This document shows positions 46,794 to 59,417 of a DNA stretch of 64,000 bases, piece after piece. The DNA comes from Capitulum mitella (taxonomy: Eukaryota > Arthropoda > Thecostraca > Pollicipedomorpha > Pollicipedidae), in the NCBI GenBank assembly GCA_030062745.1, contig CP099841.1, positions 29,949,398 to 30,013,397 on the forward strand, given 5' to 3'. Within the stretch, counting starts at the first letter, position 1. Each line of letters opens with the position of its first letter. The translations under genes and the position numbers were made by a program. The notes beneath the pieces were generated by a model. The model was not told the DNA's origin. It did not search any database and saw only the letters and a program-made list of their open reading frames with translations.

Positions 46794-47575
46794 ACTTACG
46801 AATGCCCAAGAATGACTTTGATCCAAGTAAGGACCCATGTGCGAAGAACACTGGAACCATGAACTGCACCCATGAATAAGGCTGAGGAAAACAGAATAAC
46901 CTAAAACGAAGTTGTCTTTATGATGACGACTGTCGTTTTTTCATAAGTTCTTCATGAAGTTCATTCATGCCCTTGGCAGAGGAGAATATATGTCAGTGAC
47001 AGTAAGTTACCGATACCTTTCACATTTTAACAGAATACCTCAACCGGTTCTACAGTAAGCTACTCAAAATATTAAAGGTGATTAGAGCAATCGTTGTAGA
47101 ATAGCTCATAAGAAACCTCAGGGGGATGGGGTTGCACCAGTGGGTTGGTACCCTGTGCTGGCGAGTGTTTCAGGACCTTAGCACCGTTATGGTGTGGACA
47201 CGGCCGACCAGTAGTGTATGGAATCATTTATGATGGCTGCTGCTCAGGATATCAAACCCCGCCCGAAATGGGTGGCGAGTACATACCACACATGCCGCTG
47301 CACAACACAGGATTAACATTACGGCCAAACGTCTGTTAAAAGTCTGCGCCCTTTACCAGGAAAACCAGCCAGGAATTGCGGCTGAAGTGAATGAAACGTT
47401 TGAGTTTTCCATGTTAAACCTTAAACGGCTGATCAATGCTAACGATTTCGTTTTTAGGAGCCATTTCATCGTGGCACTTGTACTGGCTCAAAGTTGATCG
47501 AGAAGGACGAATATTATCCGCCATCCATACTCACCCGGTCATTTGACGGCACATAGTAAGCCCACTCCGCTTGGT
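46794..47575. other. Stretch without recognised features
   Basis: No supported gene or repeat between MITE copy 3 and the island at 47580. Confidence 0.5.
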
Positions 47576-47579
47576 CCGG

Positions 47580-48010
47580 TTCCCATGACAACCGGCGGAT
47601 ACCGAACTGGGTTCCGCCGGCATGCCGCCAGCGACGTCATAATTGCCATTGATGAAGTTTTATTAGCTTTCAAAGGGAGCTGCGCCGCGATATTGGTGGC
47701 ACGAGCCAACGTTATGAGTCCGCATCGCCGTTTCATTAGGCTAAGCGTAGACGGAGATTACTGAGGGTGTGCTTCCCGGGTCTGCGATCACGTCTTTTTG
47801 CGCGCGAGTTGCGCGGCGATATGGCAGTCGGCGGAATGGCAGGTTGGTATCGGAATTGAACAGCTCCTATCGCATCATCCGGGTGCATTGCGGCATACCT
47901 TGGTCACTCGCTACGCCGATATCGCATAAAAACACGCCTCTAGCTATACTGTTTTTCTGGCCGGCGATGTTCAGGTTAATCCGGGATTTGCTGACGTATT
48001 TAAAACCACG
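47580..48010. promoter_or_regulatory. Candidate regulatory island
   Basis: CGACGTCATAATTGCCATTGATGAAGTTTTATTAGC, CCAACGTTATGAG, CGTTTCATTAGGC and GACGGAGATTACTG are followed by a pyrimidine/GC-mixed segment to about 48010. Unique sequence with several homeodomain-type words. Inference. Confidence 0.3.
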
Positions 48011-48014
48011 CGAT

Positions 48015-51000
48015 TTTTTCGGAGACTATTTTTCCTCCGCTTAAATTTGTAACTAATGTATGAATCAAAACGTTTCAGGTCGCTAAAGATAGTCTTCAAC
48101 GAGGACTCTAAAAAAACGTGCGGCTTTCAGTGCTGAGCGTTACGGATGACATCACAAGTCCGGTCAAATAGTAAAATAACGAATGCCTCCTCCCTTTACG
48201 CTACCGTGGATGTTCTTATAACAGTCGGAATCGTAATTCATCACATGGAGCCGTTTTAAAACCTTCAAAAGGCGTTCCAAAAGTCAGAGGAAAGGACAAA
48301 CGGTCAAGGTTGCAGGTCAAAGCCAATGTCAGCTTAAAGGCCAAGGCCAACTTTTCATTAAAAAATGACTTCAGATGCCACAAAACTGTTCTGTACATCA
48401 ATAAGAGGGTAGAATGAACGCCGGCATGAGAATCGACGTCTCCGATTACCCCAGAAACCATGTAAATAGGATGACATAGAGAAAAATGCATGACACTGGA
48501 CTGCACATTCCATGACGTTAGCCTGAGCACGAAATTAGATGAAAAAGACATTATTTGCAGAATCTTGGTTGATCCATTGATACCATATTTGTTGCCTCAT
48601 CTTCATAACTAAATTTCTAGCGAATCTTTCTGCTCGACTGGGACTTGAACGGATCGGTTCACGCGATGCTCAATTTTGACCTGCTCTTGCTCCGTAAAAG
48701 GCTTGAAAGTATCAAGAAAAACCCAGAGGGGAGAATAGCGCCGCCCCCAAGCGAAAGGCGAACTAATCTTGAGAATGGCACATCGCATAGGCCAGGAAAT
48801 TTGCATGTGCATGCGGCACCACCCGTAGATGGGCCTTTACCGACTTCTAAAGCGCCAGCTGCACCATTTTCTCCGCAGCATGTTGCACGAGTTTCGTGAC
48901 TGAGAATTACCCGAAGGGACGTGTGGTGATCAAAGGACGTGTCCTAATGAGATAAGAAAATTCCAAAATTGAGAGAATGCAAAGAGCAGGCACAATGACA
49001 CTGTCTGATGGCCAAAGAATGTCGTATGAGCTTGATCATATAGATATACAGATGCGTTTTCATGGAGACTAGAAGTGGAACCCCAGTGCCTTCGGCGTTG
49101 CATCAGTAATCCTTAACTTTAGCATTAGGCCTATGGGAATGCTTGCCAAGAATGAACCTAAATCGCTCTTAGCAGCACCAGTGATATGGACGTGGCTACA
49201 CCCTTGATGGCGACTGAAAAATAATATACTGCAGTTCTAGCGCATGTATTGATTTATGTATCGCTGACACGTAATTAAGTCAGCAAGAGAGGGCAGGTGG
49301 GGGTATGGGCAAGACAAGTGTATTTCAAGGACAAGAAAGAAAGGCCAAATAAAAGACCCAGTGATCGGCACTGTGGAATGCGGTGGAATGAATACGCAAA
49401 GCTGTAAATGGACAAACGTATATCATATTCAGCCATTGCAGTCTTGTGCCTTCGTCAAGTGATCAAATTACTCCACATATTTCTCTTATTTCAGCTAACT
49501 GGCCTTCACATCGGCTCCTCGAGCCATCCGTTATATTAAGTGGCAGATATTCGGAGGAGGCATTTATGTGCTGCGTTAGCCCGACACTGCCTGGGAGAGA
49601 TTTCAAATAGGACACCACTCGGTTTTTGTTGGATAACTCCTGAACAGTTAGAAAAAAATAGAAAATTAACCACCGAATTTTCAGTTCCTAGAACTATTTT
49701 CATGCTAGGTCAGGTCGTGGAGAAATTATGTCATAAGTGAACCTTTGCATACATGTTTTGTTTTCTTCGGACGGTGGAGCGAGCATGCTTCGTTTTTTGA
49801 CTATATTCATGAATATAACGCATTAATTATTTCGATATACATAGGCAACGGTCCCCAAATGGATATGCAACCATAATATGTCAACATTAGAGGTCCTACT
49901 AGGTCACAGATGATGACAATGACACTATTTGCATTGTGGGTGACAAAAGTGGTTGTCGCTGACAAGCAAAGATAAGAAAATCTATATGCAATCTATATGG
50001 AAATCTATAAGCAAATCTGGGAAGCAAATCTATATGCGACTCTTAGCAAGGTTCACCAAATGCAACGTGAGATCATTTCAAGTCACGTCACAAGTGAATG
50101 TCAAAACGATATCAAATACAACATTGTGGAAGATCGTTCGGCAGAGAGTAATTATTGTTCATAGTCAGAAAAAGGAAAATAACTATCCTGACCTGCCTAG
50201 ACCTGGACCAGATAAAGAGCAGACAGCGCAGATTTAATTATCACGAGATGTCGTTTCAGTTCAGTACTTGACGCATTCACGAATCCCGACAAGTATTCAT
50301 TGCTCTTTGTCAGGAAGAATAAGGTAACCTTGTCTGACCTGACCTAGACTGACCTCGACTAGACGAAAAACAGGTAATGCACAATTCACCATCAGAAGGT
50401 TTCACTTCCGACATTTCTGTCACATGGATTAAAATGGTTGTAAGAATCCATCTTTGGTATGTAACGTAAAACGGAAGTTTCACCTGACCTAGGTTAATCC
50501 TGACCCGACATATTTCAACATTCTGGCATGCTTCTCATGCAGAAGATCGCGACCTTTCGTTTCATACCCAGTTAGGACTCTAAGACCATTGTTGCCGATG
50601 ATACGAAGTACAAACCAGTGTCAGTTTTCCCGACGTCGTGTTGTGCGTTTTACCTGACCTGGCGTCACGTGACCAGGGCTAACATAGTATCTTCTGAATC
50701 GCAAGACCCATGGCTACCGATTGCTGGTAGACCGGTTCAGATCCGACCGTTAGCTCCTGAAATGACGGGAGGGCGGCGGGGAGGGGGGGAGCGTGGTGGG
50801 AGACGCCCTTCTTGACACTCCCAGGCGGCCGTGGGCACAAAAACACGTCAGATGATGCCGGGTTAAGTGATGACAATCTCCTTCCGAGCCATGCAGAACA
50901 GGACCGAACAAAACCAGGCACATGGATGTTACTGAGAACGGATGGAAGCGACTGCATTGTACACGGTCGTCAACGGGAATTGAAGCAGGACATGCCGTGC

Positions 51001-51860
51001 AATGATCCCTGTTTGTTCAGCTCCTGGACGATGGGTTCTTACCGGAAGTAACATCGCCAAGCAGGTCACGCCGAGTGCCGAGTGAGCAAACGAGCAAACG
51101 AAACGAGGTCTTGGGGAAATACGCTAGCCGAAGGCCATAGTTTTCCGCCAATGTGACAAAGTTCATACACCAAGAAATATTTAACGAGCGGTTGAGATAA
51201 CGCCATTGTCTACTCGCACATGCATGTCGGGCGACTGCAATCGCGTTTTTTTGCTTGTCTATCAATCCAAAATGGCAATTTGGTTTCCAATCCACCAGTC
51301 TGAGTTAATGTAGGAATGGAATCATATTTCATGGAGTAAAAAGTTCAGTCCTTCCTGCACGCCCCGTTATTGCACATGTCCTCTGGGTGAGTATCAAACG
51401 GTGGATTCTAACCGATGTGCCCGAAAGACTGTGGGAACTGAATCATATCTCAATGCGGAAGCACAGCTGGACATTCTTGTGGGCCCAGTGACATGCATGA
51501 CGTTCCTCCAGGGTCAATCTTCGATGCTAGTCGACGATCCTTCCTCTTCTTTTTTATAGCGTTCAATAGATGAAATGACGCGGAAAAGCCGACCGAAATC
51601 CTGACCCTTGCATCAGTGGCCGTCCACGCCACATAACATTCTTGGGGTTCATAAAAACCCCATTCCGATTTCTGATTCCGCAACCAGAATAAAATAATAT
51701 TCGATACAAGTCGTCAATGTTTTCTAAACTGATGCGTCTGCAGACTGGGTAACTCGGCAATCGTTACCCTTCTACCCATGCTGTTGGCGAGAGGGTATAT
51801 TCCAAGCAGAAATTCAAGGCTTCCATTTCATATCATGACGTCATCCGACTTAAAGTGCCC
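48015..51860. other. Gene-poor stretch with dispersed AGGTCA words
   Basis: No supported gene. TGACCT/AGGTCA words recur (for example 50336-50356, 50484-50506). A small ATCTATATG repeat occurs at about 49980-50036. The open frames are short. Confidence 0.45.
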
Positions 51861-51867
51861 TCTTCAC

Positions 51868-53300
51868 AGAAAAGGCGTGAAGAATAATCTTAGCGTAGCC
51901 AGAAGCAGGGTCGCCGCCTCCCATTGTGATGACCCACCGAAGTAATAATACATATTTCGCAATCTAAAAGTGAAGAATAATTCATGGCAAAGCTTCCAGT
52001 TCATGGGTTGGCAAAAACTCAACAGCGACGGCGTCAGGGGTAAAGCAATACAGGCCTGCGACGTGCTTCTTGCCCCCCCCCCCCTTTCCGATTGCAAGAA
52101 CGCCATTGAAATAAAAATGACTGTTTTGTGGGTCAAATAAAGAAGAAGAATTTAGCACAGAGCTCCCAACTCATGGGGGAACAAAAACTCGATAGTGGCA
52201 GTCAGGACCAAGGCAAGGGTGGCATATACTACCCTTCCCCCTCCCCATACAGTGGCACCATCGAAGCGTATAAGTGCCCATGGCCTGGGCCAAAAGCAAG
52301 GAACGATTGACAACAGAGCTTCCAACTCATGGGACAGTAAAAAATCTATGGTAACCGAGTCAAGACCACTGCCAGGGAGGTGAATATCCCCCCCCCCCCA
52401 CATTGTGGTGACGTGATCGGATTAAGAGTGCGTATTTTGGGGGCCAAACGGAAGGAATAATTTACGGCAGAACTTCCCACACAGAGGCAAAAACTCAGTA
52501 CAGCGGAGGAGTCATGACTAGGGCAAACAAGTCATACGCCCCCCCCCCCTTGTGGTTACGTCATCGATGTAGAAGTGCCTTTTTCGCGTGCCAAACGAGA
52601 GGAATAGTTCACGGCAAAGCTTCCAACTCACGGGACAGTAAAAACTCCACAGTGACGGTGTCAGCCAAACGAGAAGAATAATTCACGTCCAACTCACGGT
52701 ACAGTAAAAACTCAACGATTGCGGAGTCAGGACCACGGCAGGAAGGCGGATGCCCCCCTTTCCCTTTCCCTATTTTGGTGACGCTATCGAGGTATGAGTG
52801 CCTATTACGCGTGCCAAACGAGTGGAATAATTTACGGCAGAGTTTCCAACTTACGGAACAGAAAAAAATTCAGCAACGGCGGAGTCAAGACCATGGCAAT
52901 AGAGGCGGAAGACCCGCCTCCTCTTATCATGATCATGTCATCGAAATAAAGTATATTTCGCGAGTCATGCGGGAATCATAATTTACAGCAGAGTTTCAGA
53001 ATCGCGGGACAGTGAAAACTGGCACACTGGCGGAGTCAGGCCCAGGGCAAGGGAGTCATGCTCTCTCTCCCCCTCCACGCCATATTGTGTTGGCGAAGGA
53101 ATCAAAGTGCCTATTTTGCGGGCCAAACACGGAGAATAATTCGCCGCGGAGCTTCTTAATCACGGGACAGAAAAAACGCAATTATGGAGGAATCAAGACC
53201 ACGGCAATGGAGGCGGATGCCTCCCCTTATTATGGTGACCTTGTCGAAAGGTATCTGTTTTGCATCGCAAGCGTCAGAAATAATTTACATCGCTTTGGAA
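51868..53300 (+). repeat. ~150-bp satellite array, nine to ten copies
   Basis: The unit opens with GAATAATTTACGGCAGAGCTTCCAACTCA then CGGGACAGTAAAAACTC, continues with GGAGTCAGGACCA-GGCAAG, a poly-C stretch, TGGTGACGTCATCGA and AAGTGCCTATTTTGCGGGCCAAAC. Starts are near 51868, 51972, 52141, 52299, 52452, 52601, 52824, 52973, 53131 and 53274, with one short unit at 52673. Spacing is 143-169 bp in most cases. The poly-C tracts differ in length from unit to unit. Confidence 0.88.
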
Positions 53301-53895
53301 AAGTTACTCACTTATCTCCGCGACCTTTTTATTTAAAATCAGTACCTTCACAGTATCCTGGCCTATGAGCTCTTTTTTCAGGGCATGCCATAAGAAAATC
53401 ATGATATGGCGACTGTCATCATCGAAAACAAATGTTTGCAGCGTTTTACGGTGCTCTGTCTTCATCGCACATATGGATGGTATTATGATGTTGGAGGCCT
53501 CCTCACTCATGCCACTTGGATCAAGATCATCTTAAGCGAAATCATGAGCTAAGCTCACTGACCTTTTTGACCATTTTAATGGTCATTTAACTGATCACCT
53601 GACCATGCAACAACCTGATTAACCGTAATATTTTATCAAAGAACGGTATGTAAAGGCTAGCAATGGCAACAATATAAGTGCAAAGCCACTGCAGATCATG
53701 GGCAATACATCGAAAAGACTGCTACCAAGCAGTGAGGCCATTTATTTGTCTCTAATCCCACATACGAGGGTACATGTCCGCAAAGTTAACGACGAATTCT
53801 TCGACATCTGCAACTACATCCAAGACGACAGAACGTCAAAACCGTCAAACCTACGTCAACGTCAAAACCTACCAAAGTCCTGATATCAAACAACA
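53301..53895. other. Stretch without recognised features
   Basis: No supported gene between the satellite and the dispersed repeat at 53900. Confidence 0.5.
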
Positions 53896-53899
53896 CTAA

Positions 53900-56890
53900 A
53901 ACGAAACCTCTTGTTAAGAGCAAGCGTTGAATTGGAGGATCATATCTCACTTCTGGTTACAGCACGAATATGACTAGGTCAAAATCTTGGGTACCGTTTT
54001 TTGCTCTGATCACTGCTTTTGAGGAACGTCGCGACCCATCCATATGAAGGTCAGGGCTCCAAAAATGAATTACACAGGGGTTTGGGCCGATAAAGGCCGT
54101 CTTTTGACCTTGACCTCAGGTTTGAATCTGGGGTCCTGTTTATTGCCACTGTCACGACTTTGAGAATCTTCGTAAACAATTCCTATGAAGGCCAGAGCAC
54201 TAAAACTAAATCACGCAGGGTTTAACCCTATTCCCGGCAGGGGGGCTGAATCCGCCCACCCTCGGGTTTTTTGCTTGCCAATTCCAGGCTTTTTAACGAA
54301 GCTTCACGAAACTTGGTGACGTTTCCTAGCTATTCTTTCTACGAGCTGTGACAAAGTTTCACAATTCTACTTTGCTCAGGAGCGGAGCCAGGCAACGTTT
54401 TTGGGAGGCACCTCAGGCCGTTTTTGGACATGTTGAAGGTAAAAGAAAAATGTCTGCCAAAAACAGAGTTTTTAAGATAGAACTTAAAACTTTATATGGA
54501 TTTATAGCTAAATAGTTGAGAAATGTGCATGCAAAATTTTGTTTATCCGAGGTCACTTTACAAGGTCAGGTCAAGGTCGAAAGTTAAAATTTTTTTTTTG
54601 CAATAATTTCGGCGCCGTTCTCTCAAATGTTAAATTCGGAATATCTATGACGTAGAAAAGTGTCCTCTACTTGTGTAGCAAGTTTCAGCTTGATATCAGG
54701 TCGGGCCACGGAGCTATGACCTAAAATGTCAGTACGCGCATCCTATAACGCAATAGCCATAAAATGAAATTTTTGAAAGAATGAATTCAAGTGATTGAAA
54801 ACGTTTACAGATAATATCAAATGCACATGAGATCATTCCAGGTAACCCCAAGGTCACTGGAGGTCAGTTAAGGTCAAAGGTCACAAGTTGATCTGAAGGA
54901 CGTGTGACCATGACAGTTCCCCCTTTTTCATGTCCCTGACACCGCATATGCTAACATTATACAAACATTGTAATGCGATTCTTACTTCTTTAGCATAGCA
55001 TGACTAGCAGAAGCCAAAAAAGTGTTTTTACCTTTTTTGTTCATTCAGTTGTTAGAAAACTAATCCTCCTATTTTTGAAACCCTGTGAACGCCCATGAAT
55101 TTTTATACAATTTCAGATTTGCATACCCATGGTAAAAGCCCTATCCATAATCTCTCGATTCATGTCAGTTTCATTGAAATCGGTTCATAAACAGCGAAGT
55201 TATAAGAAGTCGAAAACTACCCCCCATTTTGACATTTTTGCCCCCCTGTATCCACAAATTTCAAAATTTTGAAACTTTCTTCTGGTAAAAATGTAGTTCA
55301 CGTGACGGCAAATCGATTGCCGTTTGTTGCGATAAAATCGGACGAGTAGTTCTCGAGATCTCGGGGGTGGGCCGAATCCGCCCCCCTGCCGGAAATCGAC
55401 CATACCGTCTAGCCCTCCGGGAATAGGGTTAAGCCGATACAGGTCACAATCTGACCTCGGCCTCGGTGAGAAACCTGGGGTACCGTTTTTTGTCCTGATC
55501 TTGATTTTTACGAATCGTCGCAACCAATTCATGTGCAAGCCATGATGCCTAAGACCAATTACAGAAGAATGTTTGTCCGGAAGAGATCATCATTTGACTT
55601 TGACGTCAGGTCAAAATAAAAGCCCTCATGATGAGATGTGTTGGTCGTTGCGGCTCGTTTATATGGATGTCAAGGTTCAAAAAATCAATTATGCAAAGGT
55701 TTACGTCACGGACGGGCAGTTATCTGACCTTGACATCAGGACTCCAACGATGTCGTTAGGAATGTACGCGATAACGCCTTCGATGACAGAGAACGACCGG
55801 ACTGCTTAAAGTGAACTGTTAACCTCTGTATGGGGTTTTGAGCTGAGATAGCAAGGTTGTAGCTTGGATGTCGAAATCATATCATCCAAAAGCTGTTTGT
55901 CCCCAAAAGCTTTCTTTTATGGTGCTAGAACAGATTATGTGAATGATTCTGAAGGGGAGTGCCAGATGCATAGTGACGTCATAGTACTAATGGCCAAATT
56001 TTGTTGATAATGTCAGCCGAAGTTGGCTAATCTTGGACAAGAGCGTTGACTTCGTTGCGGTTCGATTTGATGTCAGCAGACGACCGACTGGCGCTTGACA
56101 AGCCACACGACTTGATACGAGACTTGTCGTCTTCCGACCACGACGATAATGTTCACCTCTGATTGATGCGTCGAAAAAGAAGCCAGAAAACAAGCCATTC
56201 ATTGCGATTGCCAGCGGTTGCCACTCGCGGGAATAATGGTGGCCTGGGTCCCAAGTCATGCGGTTAAAATGTTGCGTTTGTGGTGCTACGGGGACTGTTC
56301 CTTCGTGAGTATTTGGCAATGTGGTGTTGCAGATGTCAGTGCTGCGCAGACGCAGTTGTCAGTATGATTTAGCACGAACTGTCACTGCAGCGCATCTTTT
56401 ATCCGTATTTCGTTTTCTCCTAGAGGCATGACGCCATATCACTGGGCGTCTGGCGTCACTCCTAAAATGACGTCAGGGTGTTGAGCACTTTCATCAAAAT
56501 TTTTGCATTTCCCGGGTTTTATGACAGAAACAAATAACGGAATCGTTATCTGCATACTTTGTTTAGTAATCTGCTGGACTGCCACCAAGGTGAGCTATTC
56601 TCTTTAACGCAGAATCATCAAACGATGCTCAAACAAAAGCTCACATCAAGAGCAAGCGTTTGTAGAAGAGGGAAGGGTAGATTACCTGTCTATCCGTTTC
56701 AACGTGGCATCAAGTCAAAACCCAGGGCATCGTTTTTCGATCTAATCGTTATTTTCGAGAAACGCGGCGGCTTAATCATACAACAGCCAGGGCGCCAAAG
56801 ACAAATTATGCAAAAGTTTTTGGCTGAAACAGGTCATAATTTGATATTGACCTCAGGCCAAAGTTTGCTGAACAGTTTATTTCTTCAGTA
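53900..56890. repeat. Diverged repeat cluster split by MITE copy 4
   Basis: Phrases recur on both sides of the MITE. AAGAGCAAGCGTT appears at 53920 and 56647; GGGTACCGTTTTTTG near 53990 and 55480; GAACGTCGCGACCCATCCATATGAAGG near 54024 and its relatives at 54165, 55512 and 55655; and GACCTTGACCTCAGG near 54105, 55605, 55725 and 56850. The units are ~100-170 bp and badly eroded. The MITE inserted after they formed. Confidence 0.65.
54222..55432 (-). mobile_element. piggyBac-like MITE, copy 4
   Basis: TTAA lies at 54222-54225 and 55429-55432, with termini CCCTATTCCCGG and CCGGGAATAGGG and a 1203-bp body in the same orientation as copy 3. It carries four AGGTCA half-sites at 54851-54883. The right-end frame (minus, about 55200-55538) shows the recurring LNPIPGGLDGMVD stretch, which breaks frame relative to the other copies. 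It sits inside a larger dispersed repeat (about 53900-56880). Confidence 0.86.
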
Positions 56891-59270
56891 TATGGCTTTT
56901 TAAAAGAGGCCACAAGTTATCTACGCAAAAGACAATATTCCAAATTTCTTAGAGTGAAATTCTGATCTGCTAATAAGATTGGTCTACAATGACAAGTGGT
57001 TCAAGCATTCTTAAGTATGAAGCACTTCCTACTTTAGAGAAGTGATTTCCTGGGTGTTAATTTGTGTGTTTAGTTCAGTTGGAATATTTGTGGAATCCGC
57101 TGAAGTTTTCGTATGTTTTCATTGACGCAATTTTTTTCGGACGGACTTTAGCTACGCTTTTCGTAAGGTACTGCATTTTTTGGCGTTGCAGTCTTGGTAC
57201 AGCGTTTGCTTGTTGATGTGAAGGTGTTGGCGAAACGCGTTAATTGCGCAGGTTTGTAGTGAGATATTTCTGGTTCCACATTCCACATAATCTGCTCATT
57301 TCGCAGTCGATTCGTTTAGCCGTAACTAGGACAAAAAATTGACGAGATACGCACCTATGTGCTTAATGAAACACAGGCTGTCATTGTGAGAGACGACCAG
57401 CTGTTCATCCTCCAGATCCAAGACCTTAATGCTATATTAGTTTACAACTACCGCCAAAACAACATCAGATGCCCAGTGGGCGGCACTTTGTACAGCATGA
57501 TCATTTGTTGGGCCTGACTTTTCATCCCAGACGACATCCACTATGATGCTATGGGTTATTTCATCACCGTTTGCCAAACGTGAAGCAGCTGACAGGACGT
57601 TGAGTTTTGGGCTACGTCCTCTTGAGAAAAGTGTCACTCAGCACAGAGCGTCTACGAGTCTTGTCAAACCATATCGCACACCGCGAACGCTCTCTATTCA
57701 TGCAGGTAGGGATACAGTGAATAAATGCATGTCTGTATTACCTTATCAGTTTCGCATGTGTAAGCACATATGTACAGATCTTCAGCAATAATTGATGACG
57801 TATGTACTTTTGGTCCCAACCCCTCTTGAATTTCAACTTCTTTCTTCTGTGACGAAACTTCAGCATCCATACGCCTCTTCACGCAAAAGCCTGTGGCACT
57901 GCCTGCACTATCGCCAAAGTGGACCGATTATTGACACATCCTTACTTTTAAGCAAAACAAAAGGAAAATACTCGCACAAGCTTCTTTTTTTGGTTTGTCA
58001 TTACAGCCCCAAAAATACGCTTATAACGAGACAGCTTATCTATCGATTCTTATTCATTAAATGATCTACAGCGAAGCATTGTCCCATCCCTAAAACTGGG
58101 GTCCGCTGTTCAAATAGTCAGATCGTGAATGCGCCACTAGTATGCTCTGTCAGCTAGTGAGAGGATGTGACAAACGATTACTGTAGTCCATCGCGTAACA
58201 TTGGCACGCAAAACAGGAATCGCTATCACAGAATTATGCGTCCCTGTACCGTTCTACATTTAGGAGTCTGCCCAGCGTGTGTAGGACGGCCTAAATTTCA
58301 CGCTTCGGAAAACGGCGCCTCCATGGAACTTGAAACCTATGCTCCAAGTTCCATCTGGACATAACGTTATCATTCTGATGTTTGTTTTTTCTATGTCTAG
58401 GCCTTGGCCTTATTTTCAGTTCAGGGGGAGGGCGTTTTGGCACCTTCCCGTTTTTTTCCAGCGCCAAGGTCAAACCGCATTCGATGTTGCGCTGAAGTTT
58501 CATTATTTTTTCTTCTACGAACATTTTTTAGGCATCACATTAAAACTGGAAAGTCCGAAGAGAACAAAATGAAGCAGATGTGTGTCCACGACGCCTTTCT
58601 GGGATGCTTACCAGGTCATCATGAGGTCGTTTCGGAGGCGTGGTCTCTTGTTTTGATATCGGTATCGATTGTAAGCCAGTATCCAAAAATGCCTATGATT
58701 TCAATGAGTGACTTGTATGGTAGCTGATATCCAAATAGTCTTAAAATTACTGAAATCCACCAACGGCGAATACAGGGAACACCATATGGGGTAAATCTAT
58801 GTCACGCCTAGGTGGCTGCTGAAAGACCGGCAAGTGCAAGTAAAGGTGCAAGGTGCAATGCAAGGTAAGTAAGGGAAATAAGAGGGCCTTGATAAGTAAA
58901 CCTTTTTAAATGTGGTATCACGAAGAACATAAAGTTAAGGGATATATGAACGTAGACTGTAATAATAACATAAACGGGAATCAAGGGTGGAGCCAGGTAC
59001 AAATATCTGGAAGGCTTAGACTTCATTCACAGACTTCTTTAGAACTGGATTATGCGCGGTAAATGGCCTTATTGTACAGCGGACCTCGGATCGGGAAACC
59101 CACTTTCAAATTTAATCGCTTTTACTCACTAAGCAAGCGAGACATCGGTGCGATTTTACGCATGTCGTGAGTTGATAGAACGGACAAGATATCCTGAAAG
59201 ATTAATTTTGGTCGGATTAATAGTTTCGTCGTGACAATGGAATATTTATATTCGAATATTATGGCCCCTC
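56891..59270. other. Stretch without recognised genes
   Basis: Short frames on both strands only. No known domains or repeats. Confidence 0.45.
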
Positions 59271-59279
59271 CCAGTCGTG

Positions 59280-59417
59280 TAATCAAGAGAACTGGAGTCG
59301 TCCCACAGTTGTGGCGCGTGAATTTGTGCGAGACTTTTCCTGTTATTTAAACATTTAAGTATGCCAGGCGGATTAGCTATGGCTGTTACGTAAAAGTTGG
59401 ACGATTTGGATATTTAC
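59280..59417 (+). mobile_element. BEL/Pao-type LTR fragment (5' part)
   Basis: It aligns with the start of the LTR at 62991: AATTTG-GCGAGACT-TTCCTGT, AAACATTTAA, GCGGATTAGC, ATGGCTGTT and CGATTTGGAT occur in the same order. The homology stops at the GATTTGGA phrase, and the next part of the LTR picks up at about 61544. Either a 2.1 kb segment separates the two halves of one LTR, or these are separate fragments. Confidence 0.65.

Noticed and set aside
58404-58727. 107-residue plus-strand frame
   Set aside because: No domain, no splice context and no similarity that I recognise; its length is not exceptional for this composition.
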